A stretch of DNA of 64,000 nucleotides from Ustulina deusta (taxonomy: Eukaryota; Ascomycota; Sordariomycetes; Xylariales; Xylariaceae), in NCBI GenBank assembly GCA_023159155.1, contig JAJNNX010000008.1, positions 434,001-498,000 of the forward strand. The letters run 5' to 3'. This document shows positions 49,172 to 61,679 of this stretch, piece after piece. Under the pieces are notes generated by a model. It did no database searches, had not been told where the DNA came from, and saw only the letters and a list, made by a program, of their open reading frames with translations. The position numbers and the translations under genes are program-made. Position 1 is the first letter of the stretch. Each line of letters begins with the position of its first letter.

Positions 49172-51655
49172 AAAAAGTATTACTTTAGTAATACTTTTTA
49201 TATATGTATTAGCAGAGCTATAGGTATAGTTATAAGTAGTATTCCTAGGGCAATTGCAATGTTTTAGTATAATTGGTTCAAAGTAAGTTAGAGCGCGTAG
49301 GTAAGTACTAAGTAGCTCTTTTTGCTATATGCCTAAACAAACAAACATATAATACTTATGCAATTAGATCTAAGTAAAATTATATAAAAAGTTCTTTTTT
49401 TTTTTTTTTTTTTTTAAGCTTTATATAATTTTAGTAAATTAGTTAAATAAAGCTACGCATATATACTAAATATATATAATAAGATCTTTACTAACTTATA
49501 AAATAAATATTTATTAAAACAAACTTTTGTTTTTTATATATAATAAGTTTTTTATATATATATTACATATAATATATATAGATTTTTTTATATTATATAA
49601 AATAGCTTATTAATAAAGTTTTAATTATTAAACAAATAAATAAAAATAGATTGCTAGAACTATAAGCATAAAAAGTATTACTATAACTATGCGGCTAAAC
49701 ATAAGCACTTTTATAAAAAGAAAAAATGCGCTACTATTACTACTATATAAGTACTATAGCTTATAGCGCTTTAATAAATAGTAGCTAATAAGATTACTAG
49801 CTTTAACTCCGAATTATCTTTGTTTTAAAGGGATATTTTTGTATGCTTGCCTGCTACTCTTATAAGAAGCGTTACTATTACTATTATAACTACTATGCTT
49901 AGGGTTGCTAGTTTATTGCTAGCTTTGCTTAATACTTATATACTAGCGAGTGGCCGGGTTATTTTAGTAATACTAGTACTACTACTTGCGCTGCTTAATT
50001 GCTTTTTTAATAATATAACACGTGTTTCTGCTACTACTCCTATTTGTGGTTATAATAGGCGTATATTTTATATATGCGCTTGCCCCTATATATGGCCGGC
50101 TCTTTTGGAAATTTTCTAAAAAACGCTATATTTGCAATATATTAAAAGCGCTTTTTAAAGTTGCTTTAATAATAATTATATAAAAATAATTAGTAGTAAA
50201 ACGTATTATTAGCGCTATATTTCTAAATATAAATATAAAAAACTATATATATTTTTATTTTTAGTTTATAAAAAGATTATATTTAACTATTTTAAGTTTA
50301 GGCTAGCGGATGCCTATAAAGTTTTTTATGTTTTATATAATATTTTAAAAGCTTAAACTAAAGTTTTTGCAAGCTTTAAACCTAACAAAGCTACTAAAAA
50401 GCTTATTTTGGAACTATAAACTATAATCTATACGCTACTATAGCTTAACAAAAAAAAAAAAAAAACAATAATAATAAGTAAACTTTAGCTACTCTAGTAA
50501 AAGGATTAGTGCTTTTTAGGGTTATTAAGTTTTTATATTATTAGTTCTAGGGCTTTTTTAGACATATTATAATATTATTTAATTTTTTTATTTGTATGTT
50601 TTAAGCTTATAACTTATGCTTATATATATTAGACATTTTATTTTATAGATTTTTTTTTAAATAATACATTTTTGATTTTTTTTTAAAAAACTAATATGTT
50701 TTACTAAGCTTTTTAGCTATATTTAAAAAGCTTGCATAATTTAAGCTATTTTAAAAAAATTGTCCATTTTAGTATAAATAAGGCCTTTATAAATCTATTA
50801 GTAATTATATTATTAGTAAATATATATTTTATTATAATAGTTCTATTTTTAATTTTTTAGCGTAGCTAGTAATTATAAATATTAATATATTATAGTTTAA
50901 TATATAACAAATTTTTTTTTTATAATAAGCTTTATAGTTTACTAATTATTGCATTATATTTATATTTGCTAATTCTATAGTACTACTTTAAATTTGTTAA
51001 TAAGCCGGTTAATAAATATTGCTTTTTTAGCTACTTGAACTAAAGCTAAAAACTTTGCTTTAGTAATAAATATAGTAATTATATCTTGTTTATTGGCTTG
51101 CTAATAGATTATTCCTTTAAAAAGCTTTATAATATAGGTTTGGAAGCTTTTTTAATTAAAGGTATTATTTATAAAAAATATATTGCTAGCTATTATAAAG
51201 TTATTTTTATTTCTAAATTATAATATATAGTACTATATAAAAAATAGATATAATAAAAGCTTATTAGTAGCCTAGTAGTACTTAGAAAAAAGATTATAAT
51301 TAAATTATATAAACTTAAAAATTTTAAATGCTATATTTAGGCGTATTATTACTATAGCATATAAGATTAATTTTGTTTTTTGCTAGTAGCGCTTAATATT
51401 AGCAAATATAAAAATCTTTTTATATAAAAAAAGCTTTTAAACTTTTATTAAAGTAGTTATATAAGTTATAACTATAGTATTTTATAGCTTAGCAATCTTT
51501 TTAATATAAAAAGCCTATAAAAGCTAAAAAAAGCTTTTTTTTTTATTTTTAATTATTTTAACGCTTATGAACTATTATAAGTTTTTATTTCTAGTAAAGT
51601 TATAGCATGTTTTAAATATAACGATTGTTTTATTTATAGCTTTTTAGTTTTTTTG

Positions 51656-51830
51656 CTTATATGCTATAACTATATTATTAATATATATAAATAGGAATAT
51701 ACCTTTTAAGAAGTAGTAGTAAGGTTTATAGAGTATTAGCTTAAAGCCTATTTTTTGTAATAATTTAGTAAGCTCTTTTTGTTATAGCAAAAAAGACTTT
51801 TAAAGCTTATATAAGGCTTATAATAGCTTA
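51656..51830 (-). pseudogene. Reverse transcriptase relic (copia type)
   Basis: Minus strand. The segment at 51656-51694 reads LFIYINNIVIAYK, matching copia LFVYVDDIVIA-type boxes with both catalytic Asp codons changed GAT to AAT. About 100-140 bp upstream in the coding sense, KLL-stop-ALYKL matches the conserved KALYGLKQ motif with G-to-A changes. Both spacing and order fit copia reverse transcriptase. Not functional. Confidence 0.72.
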
Positions 51831-52344
51831 ACCACTATATTTAGCTTCTAGTAGCTTAGAGGTATATATATATAGATTTCTTTATTTAATTTAGCATTTA
51901 TAAAAATATTTATAGCGTTGTATTGCTTAAGTTCTAGGTTAAACTTAGTAGCAATAGCTATTAATGTTCTAAAAGATCTTTTTACTAATATACTAGCATA
52001 GGTATCCTTTTAGTTATTGTTTGGCTATTAATCTTTTTGTACTACTAGACAAGTTTTATATTTTTTATAATATTTATATTTATTAAACTTATAAATATAA
52101 ACCTATATATAATCTAAAATGATCTTTTTTTATAAAAAGCTTTTAGGTACTTTTTTTTAAATGCTTATTTTTTTATAACTTTATAAATAAATAAGTTTTA
52201 TTTGCTTAAAGTAATTTTTTAGCAAATAGTTTATAAAATTTTTATATTACTTTAGTAGTTATAATAGATCTTATTAATATATATATTTTTTTTGGTTTAA
52301 AAAAGTTTATAATTAAGCTTTTAAATAACTAATATTTAGCTTAA

Positions 52345-52745
52345 AAGCTTTTTTTTTTTTTTTAGTAGAGCTTTTAATAAGATTTATTAGCTATAATTAG
52401 TTATGTAGTAGCTAATAAGCTTTTTTAGGAGCTTTTTTTTATTACTAATAGAGCTTTTAATAAAATTTAGTAGCTATGATTAAATATATAATAGATAATA
52501 AGCTCTTTTAAAGGCTTTTTTTCTTTTATTAGCAGAGCTTTTAATAAGATTTAGTAGCTATAATTAGTTATATAGTAGTTAATAAGCTTTTCTAGGGGCT
52601 TTTTTTTTTTTATTAATAAAGTTTTTAATAGGATTTAGTAGCTATAATTAGTTGTATAATAGTTAATAAGCTTTTCTAGAAGTTTTTTTTTTTTTATTAA
52701 TAAAGTTTTTAATAAAATTTAGTAGTTATAATTGGTTATAGTAGA
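52345..52745 (-). repeat. Tandem repeat, 83-85 bp period, in element C
   Basis: Five units with equivalent points near 52369, 52451, 52534, 52619 and 52703. The core on the plus strand includes TTTAATAAGATTTAGTAGC and AATAAGCTTTT. A period near 84 would be 28 codons, so it may once have been coding between integrase and reverse transcriptase. A related repeat occurs in element A on the other strand. Confidence 0.72.
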
Positions 52746-55700
52746 TTTTTGAGAAGTTTTTTAGTAGTTTAGCTTTTTTGTTTTTAATTATTGATTTATT
52801 ATTAATAGTTATTACTTTTTATAATTTGGCTATATTAAAGCTAGTTGTTTAGTGGGCTATAGTTAGAATATTAAAAGTTAATTTAGCAGAAACTTAGTAT
52901 TAATTGTTAGGCAGCTTTTTATTTAGGCTTAGATTTAGTAATTTAGTTTATAATATTACTAAATATAGCAAGGCAGCTTTTGGATTTTATAGTAGTGTTA
53001 GTAATCTAAGGGCGAACTATAAATCGGTATAAGAATAAAAGCCTTAATAAGGAGCTTCTGCTTTTCTTTTTATAGGTTTGTTTTTATTAAAATTTTCTTT
53101 AGATTTAGGTTTATTAATATTTTTAGTATTACTTTTTAGAAATTAGCTAGTAAGCTTATTATTTTTTTGTTTGTTAGCTATGTTTTTTTTAAAATTAAAA
53201 ATATTTTAGTAACTAATACTATTTATTAATATTTTATATATTTTTAGAATTATTTTAAAAAGATTGTTTTTAAATTTATTTTTATTATTATTAAAAAATT
53301 TGTTTTTATTAAAAACTACGTTTTTTATTACTATAATTTTATTTTTTTAGAAGAACTAGATATAATAAGTATTAATAAACTAGTAGTTTATTAAATAGTT
53401 TATTTAAGCGTTAAAGTTAAGTTTTTTATGTTTTTATTTTTTAAGCTTAGCTTTAGTAGTTATAACAAATATTATATACTTAAATATTTTTAAGTAAGTT
53501 ATATAAAATATTTAATTATAGCTAATAAACTTTTATAAATTATTAAAATATAAATAGAATTTTTTATATAAAGCTTGCTAGTAATTAATTTGCTTAGGTG
53601 TTCGGTTATATAAATATATTGCTATTTGAACTATTTTAGGCCAAAAAAAAGCAAAAAGCTTATAATTGTTATGTATTGAGCTTGTCTAATATTTAATAAT
53701 ATTTTTTATTTTTTTAGCTACTTTATTAAAATTTTAAGTATATAGTAATAAAATTTTAAAGTTTATTTTATAGGTTTGTTTTATAGCTACTGCTAAACAT
53801 ATAGTTTTTTGATTACTACTAGCGATCTTATTATTATATTTTATAATTTTTATTTTAGTATTATAATATATTTAAATATATTAAATATAATATTTAAAAA
53901 CTTTTTAAATAGTGCTAATATGTTTATTATTAATATAATAGTTTTAAGTATAACCTAAGTATTAATTAATTATTAATATAATATGCTATAGGCGCTTATT
54001 TTTATTAAAAGTATTAAATTTATAAAAATTAATAGCTAATCAGGTATTAGTTTTTATAACTTTTAAGCAAGCGTTTTGTACTATTTTGTAGTAAGCCTTA
54101 GATTTATTATATGCTATATAGTCCATAGTTTAGATCTTATTATTAAAGTATAAAATAATTACTACTTTTTTTATATGGTTAAATAACTATTTTAAAAGTT
54201 TAGAGCTTATATGTTTTAAATGTTAGTACTATTTATAAAAGCTAGCTTAAGATCTAGAACGTTTTATATAAAAGTTTAATAAATTTTTTTATATATAGAA
54301 CGTCTGCTTAGTTAGGTGTTCTAAAAAATATTCTATAATATATTAGTTATATATTTAAGTTAAAGAATATAAAAGCTTTCCTTATTAGTATTTTAAAAGT
54401 TTAGACTTAGGTTTATTATTTTAGTATATGCTTGTTTGGTTTAAGACTTGTAAGGAGATTAGGTTAGTAGTTATATTTAGGCAAAAAGCAATATTATATA
54501 GCTAATATATAATTATGCCTTTTAGGCCCTAAGCCTTAATGTTGATTTTGCTATAGTTATATATATAGATTATATTGTTTTTTATTAGTACTATATTGTT
54601 TAGGTTAGTATTCTTTAAATATATAAAGCAATATATTTGGTTAAATATATAAATAGTTAATCTAAAATTTATTATAGCTAAGTTATATAGTTTATATGTT
54701 TTAGTAAGCCTTTAGTTAGTAATAAATAAATTTGCTACTTTTGCTATAAGGAGCTTTAAAAATTAATTATTCTAAAGGTTATTTTTTAGAACTTCGAATT
54801 TTTTTTTTTTTTTTTTTTACTTCTATGCTTTTTTTACTGCCTATTTAACACTTTTTTTATTTGCTATATATATTTTAGCTATTTTATTAATGCTTTAATT
54901 AAATTTTTAGCCTTTTAATTAAAGCTTTATAAATATAAGCTAGCAATTTAATATATAATAATAACTATAATATATAATATAATTTTTTATGTTTAAGTTT
55001 TCTTTTTTAGCTTTAGTTCTTGTATTAGTACAGGGGTGCTTAGTAGAAGTGCTTTTTGAACTTTTTTTTTAATTGTTTTAGTAGTTTCTGCAATTATTAT
55101 TGGTTTAGCATTATTAGTAACTTTTATAGTTTTAATAATTTTGTTTAAAATAATCTTTTTTTTAATTGCTTATAAGATTGTTTAAGTTGTTTTAGTTATT
55201 AAAAAGTTTAAAAGTATTAAAAGTACTTTTTTTAATAATTTTTTTAAAAATATAAGTTATACTTAAAATTATAGCTTTTTAGTATAGTTTAGTAGCAATA
55301 GTCTAGTATTATAAAGTATTATTTATAATAGTATTATAATAAATATTTTAAAAAAAAATAACCTAAACTAAATAAATATTTTATAAAGCTTTTTTTAAAT
55401 TAGTAATAAATTTAAATAAGTTTATTATTTTAATACTTTTTAAATAAGCTTTAAAAACTTTACTAAGCTATTTGTTTGCTTATTTAGTTAGGTTTTTAAT
55501 AGGTTTTTTAGTTATAAAATTAATAAAAACTTTATATTTTAATTTATTTTTAAACTTTAAAGTATATTAGGCTATATTTTTAAGCTTTCTAAAATTATTA
55601 TACTATTTATTAATTGTTTAGTTAGTTTTTATTTATATTAAGCAATAGTTTAAATAGATTATTTTATATATTTATTTAATAAGCTTGGTAAACTTAGTTT

Positions 55701-56050
55701 AGTAGTTAGTATAGTATTTAAAAGCAGTTTTGTAGCGCTATTTAATATTTTAGTATAGTGCTTTTTTAATAATTATTAGTTCTATATATATTATAGTATT
55801 AAAATTAGCAGTTCTAATAAAAAAAAAATTGCTTATTAGTAGCACGCTTAGTAGCTTAAGCTATAAAGCTTGCTTTTTTTTTTAAACTATATATTTCTAA
55901 AGGTTGCAGTTGCAAGCGCTAGTAGTAAAGTTTTTTTTTTATAGCAAGAAATCTTTTAAAAAATTAAATATAATAATATATTGTTTAGATATAATAGCAA
56001 TTTTTATATATTTTTAGCTAAAAATCGCTTATAGTAAAGTATAGGGATTA

Positions 56051-56064
56051 ATAAGATTTTTAAT
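56051..56064 (-). other. Primer-binding site of element C
   Basis: Minus strand ATTAAAAATCTTAT, directly next to the 5' LTR. It differs from the element A site (ATTAAGAGTCTCAT) only by G-to-A and C-to-T changes, as RIP would produce. Confidence 0.7.
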
Positions 56065-56308
56065 TATTAGATTTAATATTATAAAGCATACTATATATAT
56101 ATGTTTAGATTGCTTTATTTATTGTTTTGTTTAAAGGTTTTTTTTTTTGTTTCGTAAGATATTTATATATAAGCTCGCTAATAAGTGTGGCCTAGCCATA
56201 CTTACTAAGCCACACTGTTAAGCTATAGCGCTTATATAACTAAGTGATCTTGCCATCCATGCCTAATTAGCTCCCTTTGTGGCTACCAGCTATGTGCCAA
56301 ATCCAACA
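56065..56308 (-). repeat. 5' LTR of element C
   Basis: 244 bp; plus strand starts TATTAGATTTAA and ends CCAAATCCAACA. Here the inner (left) half is strongly transition-mutated while the outer half is preserved, the mirror image of the other LTR. Confidence 0.87.
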
Positions 56309-56313
56309 AAATC
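56309..56313. repeat. Target-site duplication AAATC, right copy (element C)
   Basis: AAATC, identical to 48913-48917. It continues directly into CAACGCTGC, the captain upstream region. Confidence 0.85.
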
Positions 56314-56511
56314 CAACGCTGCTTTAAGAACCCTTCGGGAGACCCACACAGCCCTTGGCACACTGCGTATCCAGTCGAAGTACTTTGATGTATCCCATTA
56401 GGTACCCCTGGTTATACTAGATAAAGAGCCCTATTAGACACTTTTATATGTTCAACTTCTTGATCCCTATTTTTTGGATCTGGGAGCTAGAAATGGCTCC
56501 TACGCTGGGCC

Positions 56512-56519
56512 TATAAAAG
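56512..56519 (+). promoter_or_regulatory. TATA box of the DUF3435 relic gene
   Basis: TATAAAAG in GC-normal DNA, about 120 bp before the ATG at 56636. A C/T-rich start region follows it (about 56560-56620). Confidence 0.5.
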
Positions 56520-59035
56520 CTGCGCCCGCTGCATTCTTATGGTATGCGGCTATTGGGTTTTTGCTTTTTTTTTTGTTACGGCAATCTATCGCAACGTAAT
56601 ACCTTTACATCGTCTGCGACTTCAGCCTCCGTGTAATGCCCACTATACGTCGCAGCCACGGCCAGATAGGCACTGTTGAGCATGCTAAACACTCAGACGC
56701 TCCTTTCTCATCTGACGAACTTAATGAAGTGTTTAATGTTGATAAAGCGGATGATGGCTCTAACGCCGATGCTTCTATAGGCAACTTTGACAAAACTGAT
56801 GGCCTTATCGAGCTTAACGTGGAGGACCAGCTCAAGCTCTTTAAAGGAAACACTCATCCGCCTGAATATTATCGGCAAGCCGTTGTAACCTTTAATACTA
56901 GCGATTATGAAAGCGAAGACTATGCTCTTGGGACAACACGGTACCTAGATGGTATTGAAGAGCAATGGATCTGGTGGGATATGCTTAATGCTTCTTGCTG
57001 TCTATTCTCTATGCTAATCTACTGTATAGGTTCTGTGAAGATTTCTTCCGACGCGGTCCTTAAGAATGCTATGAAACCATCTCTATGGAGCTTTTATATA
57101 CTTACTTCGACTGGTTACTGAATTAAAGACTTAGTTGGGATGGCACGAGAAAGAGGAAGAAAGTGACGAAGAGTAGCTTTTTCGGTACATACTGGAAGGT
57201 CTTTCGGCTTGTCTTTGAAAAAGCTATAAGTGAGAAGATCGACCCGAAGCTAAATCGCACTATGCATAAGGTAGGAACACTAATCAGAAGTATATATATA
57301 GCTTATATTGATTTAGGCAAGTTTTTCGAGCACTCGCAAAAAAACACGGTTTAAGCGACTAGAGACGGATGAACCGATGTATGACGACTGACGATTTGAA
57401 GCTGCAGATTGAGACGACGCTAGGTACAACTAAAAAATCATTCAAACTTGGGGAGCTCCGCATCTTAGCGGTGCTTTTCCTCCTTCTGCTCGCGCCTGCC
57501 GGCGCTCGGCCTACCTCGATTTTGCGACTCCGATTTGGGGATCTTCATCCTGTGCTGGCGCGAGACCTAGAGGGTGGACCACCTAAGATTCTTATTTGGT
57601 TTAGCTTAGCGTTTATAAAGATTTATTTTGGGGAAAAAAAAGTGTATGTTTGCCCTGACGACTTCGAAACATAGACTGACATCTTATAGCAAATTATACC
57701 TGATCCCTAAAACAATGTACGATCCTTTTTTAATGTTGAGCTCCCATGTCTTCTTTCTTGGTATCTTGTTTCGTTATCGAGCCTTCCGCGCACCAAGCTT
57801 TACCTCGCTGCATTAGCTCGATAGTCTTAATATCTATCCAGACGAACACGAATTGCCTTTACCACTACGAGAAAACCTATATAACGTATATATATTTCGT
57901 TGTGCTTTTAAAACATTGGCAGGCTACCAACTATTGCCTTATGAACCTATAACCTTTGGCATGATGGCGGCTTGGATTAAACGGATTGGGGAGATTCTAG
58001 GGGTTGAGTATCCAACAATATTTTATAGCTTGCGATATAACGCAGGGAATGTTTAGGACCAAAGCTGTACGTTCTTTTATCTTTTTAGTAATTTTTGCTA
58101 ACTTGTTATTGTAGCGGATGTTAGTAAGGCTTTCTGGAATCTTGCCATGGACCATGCTAACTCAACTCCATTCTGAAAGAATTATTTCGGACGGAATATA
58201 GGCGTGGATCTTTGGGGTATTATCCGTGGTCAAAGACTACAGCAAGCTATTATTAAGCAGTCTTGTAGTATCGGCCACTCAGTAAGCAAGCGCCGGCCAG
58301 TCGATCTCACACCCAACCAGGCCATATCTATTCTTACTTATCCCTTTATTAAACGACTGTTTTAAAAGCTTAGAACCTTCCCTTAACGGTCCAAAGAATA
58401 TAAAGAGGCCAAACGGGTACTCCATAATGAGAAGCAGAGACTTAGATGCGAGCTTAAGCAGACAATTCGAGACAAGTGGACTGCCAAGCAGGCCGTTGAG
58501 GATATCAAACAACAGTTACATGGCCTCGGGTTCGCTGAGCCTCCTAAGGAAGATAGTTCTTATCGTCCGCAGCGACCAGCGCAGAAGCAGTTAATTCAAG
58601 CGCTTACCACCCCCGTCGTTCCCACACTAAAGGGACAGTACCAACGGAGAGATAATGCGATCGAGGCAATCTCTGCATACTGCCTTGTCCAGGAAGGCTG
58701 TACTATACGCGTACGCCGCTCTCCCGCATCGCCAACAAAGCATACAGAACCCACACTTTTTAAACCCTCCTGCAAGTCACCGAAGCAAAGTCTCCTGTCT
58801 CTTGCCACGCTCTCTATTTTTGTTAAAAATGAGACGGAGCAACCAAGGCGGTGCTTTATATGTGTCGGACAAGCGCTATCTTTAGCTGAAGATGATGATC
58901 AGATCAACAACCTCATCAGCAAGTTTTTCATGCCTTGTAATTTAACCAAACATTTCAAGCAGAAACACTTATCGAAACTACAAAACAATAATCCTGTCCA
59001 GTGCTAAGTATGCGACGACTTGAAACTCGAGCACA

Positions 59036-59040
59036 AGATG
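59036..59040. repeat. Target-site duplication AGATG, left copy (element A)
   Basis: AGATG immediately before the left LTR, inside the captain reading frame (its last four bases with the preceding A give codon AAG and ATG). Identical to 63576-63580. Confidence 0.87.
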
Positions 59041-59288
59041 TGTCGGATTAAGTGGTGGCTAGGTGGTGATGTGAGCCACATAGTGGCTAGTGAGAGGTGC
59101 CCTTATAGGGGGTATGCCCTTAGCAAATAGAGCGTTATATGGCTGAATGAGTGGATCCACACATAACTGTATGAGGGATATATATGTATGTAGGGTGTAG
59201 AATACACCCATACAGACCTACAACAACAACAATACAACAGACCTTCTGCGGGCAATACATGGCGAGATCGCTAGTGTTAAATCTGACA
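59041..59288 (+). repeat. 5' LTR of element A
   Basis: 248 bp from TGTCGGATTAAG to TTAAATCTGACA. It contains a TATATATG stretch and CA-rich DNA near the 3' part. It is much less transition-mutated than the other LTR. Confidence 0.9.
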
Positions 59289-59302
59289 ATTAAGAGTCTC
59301 AT
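59289..59302 (+). other. Primer-binding site of element A (tRNA-Lys anticodon-arm type)
   Basis: ATTAAGAGTCTCAT, directly after the LTR. Its complement ATGAGACTCTTAAT corresponds to the 5' side of the anticodon stem plus the CUCUUAA anticodon loop of tRNA-Lys(CUU), ending at about tRNA position 39. There is no TGG, as a normal 3'-end primer site would start. The tRNA comparison is from memory. Confidence 0.6.
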
Positions 59303-59548
59303 CAATACCCTATATTCTATCGCGAACGCTATATATATATATTGCTAACGAGCTCCTCACCGGTATACGTATTGGCTGGCGATCTATTCGAAATACCTTA
59401 TTGCAAGCGTTATAAAGGCTAACAGCAAGCGCTCTTTCTATTAAAACGATCTAAAAACGCGAGATATTCTACTACGAGCGCTATAAATACTAACAGCAAG
59501 CGTTTTTTCTAACGCAATTAAACTAAAATATGAAATATATATATATAA

Positions 59549-59856
59549 TGTTGGAATAGTATTCCAGGTCAATCGTACGCTTTATTCGGACCATGGCCGA
59601 AGGCCATGGCATGGCCCATTTGGCCATGCTAGCCCAGGTGGCTAGGGGTCAGGTGGACCCTTCGCATTCGTATTCGTACGAATACGAAGGGGTATATCTG
59701 GCACCTCTCGCACCTGCCGAATAGTTCCCTTCTTTCCTTTCCTTTCGATAGGCATTAGACATAGTACAATAGATTGTATGGTGTTTGCCTCAACAGATCT
59801 GCCCTGGCGTACGGCACCATGTACGCTCACACTACCCCGGGTAGACCCATCCGACA
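59549..59856 (+). repeat. Solo family-B LTR nested in element A
   Basis: 308 bp from TGTTGGAATAGTATTCC to CATCCGACA, flanked by a perfect TATAA duplication (59544-59548, 59857-59861). It keeps high GC content amid AT-rich DNA and contains strong hairpins (GGCCGAAGGCC, CGTATTCGTACGAATACG). A solo LTR arises by recombination between the two LTRs of one copy. Confidence 0.88.
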
Positions 59857-60779
59857 TATAAAATATATACTAGCAAGCTTTTTAACAATAGAACTAAAGT
59901 ACTATTAATTTTTTTGTTATATATATAATAGCAAATATTTATACTAAATGTTGCGATCCTATTAGACCTAGCAATCCTTTTAGTTTTAACTATACGCTTG
60001 CTATAATAGTTATAACAACCAATTTTAATTTATTTAACAATTTCTTATTATAAAAGGAAGACTTTATTATTAGTACCTATAGCTATAATTTATAGGACTA
60101 TATAATATTTATAAATTAAGCTCTATAGCTTATAGCACCAAAAGCGCTAACAATTAACAAATTCTTTTTAAACTTAAATATTGATTTTTTTACTGCTACA
60201 TATATAAATCTTATTACTACTAGAAAACGTTTGTATTAATATGCTAAATAGTGCTACAATACGGCCCTTAAACACTATAATACTTATTATATTAAAGTTA
60301 CCAAGCTTGCTAAATAGATACAAAAAACGGTTTATTTTAATTACTAATTAATTTATATAAAAGCGATCTAAACTATTAATTAATAATATAATAACTTAAG
60401 AAAGCTTAACAATATAACACAAGTAGTTCTAAAGTTTAAATATAAATATAAATATATAGTATTTATTAATACGTTAATTAGAAAACATATTATAAATCTA
60501 ATTAAATAAACTAATATATAGCTAGATAAAATTACTAAAGTCTATACCGGAGGGTTTAAAATAGATATTTTTGAGCTAATTACTAATCTAAAAAAAGCTT
60601 TCCAAAAGATTTATCCAAACTAGATTATATTATTTAGGTTTATATATTATACTACTATAATAAATAATACCCTAAAATATTAGACTATAGCTTTTGAGCT
60701 ACGTTAAAAAGCTAATATATAAAACTTTTTAAGAACTGCTAGAAAAAATGTCTAGTTAGTATTTATTGCTGAAAGCAAG

Positions 60780-61000
60780 CTGCCTAAAAAACCCAAAAAG
60801 CCCAAAAAGCTTGAAGTGTTTAAAGAATTTAATATTAATAGCAATAGTGACAATTGCAATAATTGTAATAGTAATCGCAAAGATGGCAAGCCTGCTAGCT
60901 ATTTTGAATCCGATCGCAATAGCAAGGATAGCGATAGCAAAAATAGCAAACCTGTTAATTATTTTGAATTTGATTATTTATTTAAAAATGATAAACAGTA
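60780..61000 (+). pseudogene. Gag-like relic in element A
   Basis: One frame reads KLPKKPKKPKKLEVFKEF and then asparagine/serine/aspartate-rich sequence with CNNCNSN, a possible remnant of a zinc-knuckle. Stops flank it. Weak: the composition partly reflects repeats of AATAGC. Confidence 0.35.
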
Positions 61001-61264
61001 GCTTAGCAATAACAAAAAGAGCTTTAAACATATTTTTACTAAGCGCTATTGCGTTAATATATATATCTAGGCCAAGAGAAAGAACTTTAATATAATAGAT
61101 TATATATTCTACTACGGCTGTTACTTGGAAGCGCGCTACTAGTACATTTTTTTAGAGTTTAGACCTGATGAATAGGTTTTTAACCCTACAACTGAGTAAC
61201 TGGCTAGTTAGCGAATAGAGCGCAATAAAAGTGTCTAGCGTACTTTTAAGAGAGTACGGAAGCA

Positions 61265-61650
61265 ATTAAACTTGTGCTAAAGGGGTGGCGATTATTTTAT
61301 AAAGCAATAACAAGGGTATATTTGGTTAAAGGTACTTAGTACCTAGTAGTCACTAGCTGAAGGGGTGGCAATCACCTTATAAAATATTAACAAGATCTAA
61401 AAGCTAGTACTTAATATTTATTAACTAAAGGGGTAACAATCATTTTATAAAGATCTATTTTATAAGATCTATTCTACTAAGGGCTAGTACCTAATAATTA
61501 CTAGCTAAAAAAGTGGCAATTATTTTATAATTTATTAATAAGAGCTATGTTATAAGACTTATTTTACAAGATCTATTTTGCTAAGTATTTAATACTTAGT
61601 ATTTATTAGCTAAAAAAGTGGTAATCATTTCGTAAAGCACTAATAAGATC
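61265..61650 (+). repeat. Tandem array 1 in element A (roughly 70-105 bp spacing)
   Basis: Five degenerate units with AAAGGGGTGG, CAATCA or GATTATTTTATAA, then AACAAG and CTAGTACTTAGTA, at about 61278, 61358, 61435, 61507 and 61612. The AAAGGGGTG motif equals the element's polypurine tract. Confidence 0.6.
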
Positions 61651-61679
61651 TATTTTATTAAAAGTACTATTTTATATTT

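Larger units (their letters stand above)
48918..56308 (-). mobile_element. Ty1/copia LTR retrotransposon C, RIP-degraded, reverse orientation
   Basis: A 7.39-kb element with LTRs of 245 bp (48918-49162) and 244 bp (56065-56308) and a perfect 5-bp duplication AAATC. Orientation is minus: a primer-binding site abuts the right LTR (56051-56064) and a polypurine tract (AAAAGGGTA, minus strand) abuts the left LTR (49163-49171). Two reverse-transcriptase motifs survive on the minus strand: ALYGL-like at about 51795-51830 and a YVDD box mutated to YINN at about 51656-51694. These identify it as Ty1/copia. The interior is full of stops, so it cannot encode proteins. It sits in the region just upstream of the DUF3435 relic. 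Confidence 0.88.

Noticed and set aside
49847..50119. 90-residue hydrophobic plus-strand frame
   Set aside because: Inside element C on the strand opposite to its genes; leucine/isoleucine bias follows from AT-rich DNA.
52345..52745. CRISPR-like regular repeats
   Set aside because: Units of about 84 bp are contiguous with no unique spacers, in a eukaryotic transposon.
60766..61095. 109-residue hydrophobic plus-strand frame in element A
   Set aside because: Another frame of the same DNA gives the lysine/asparagine-rich gag-like reading; the hydrophobic one reflects AAT/AGC repeats.
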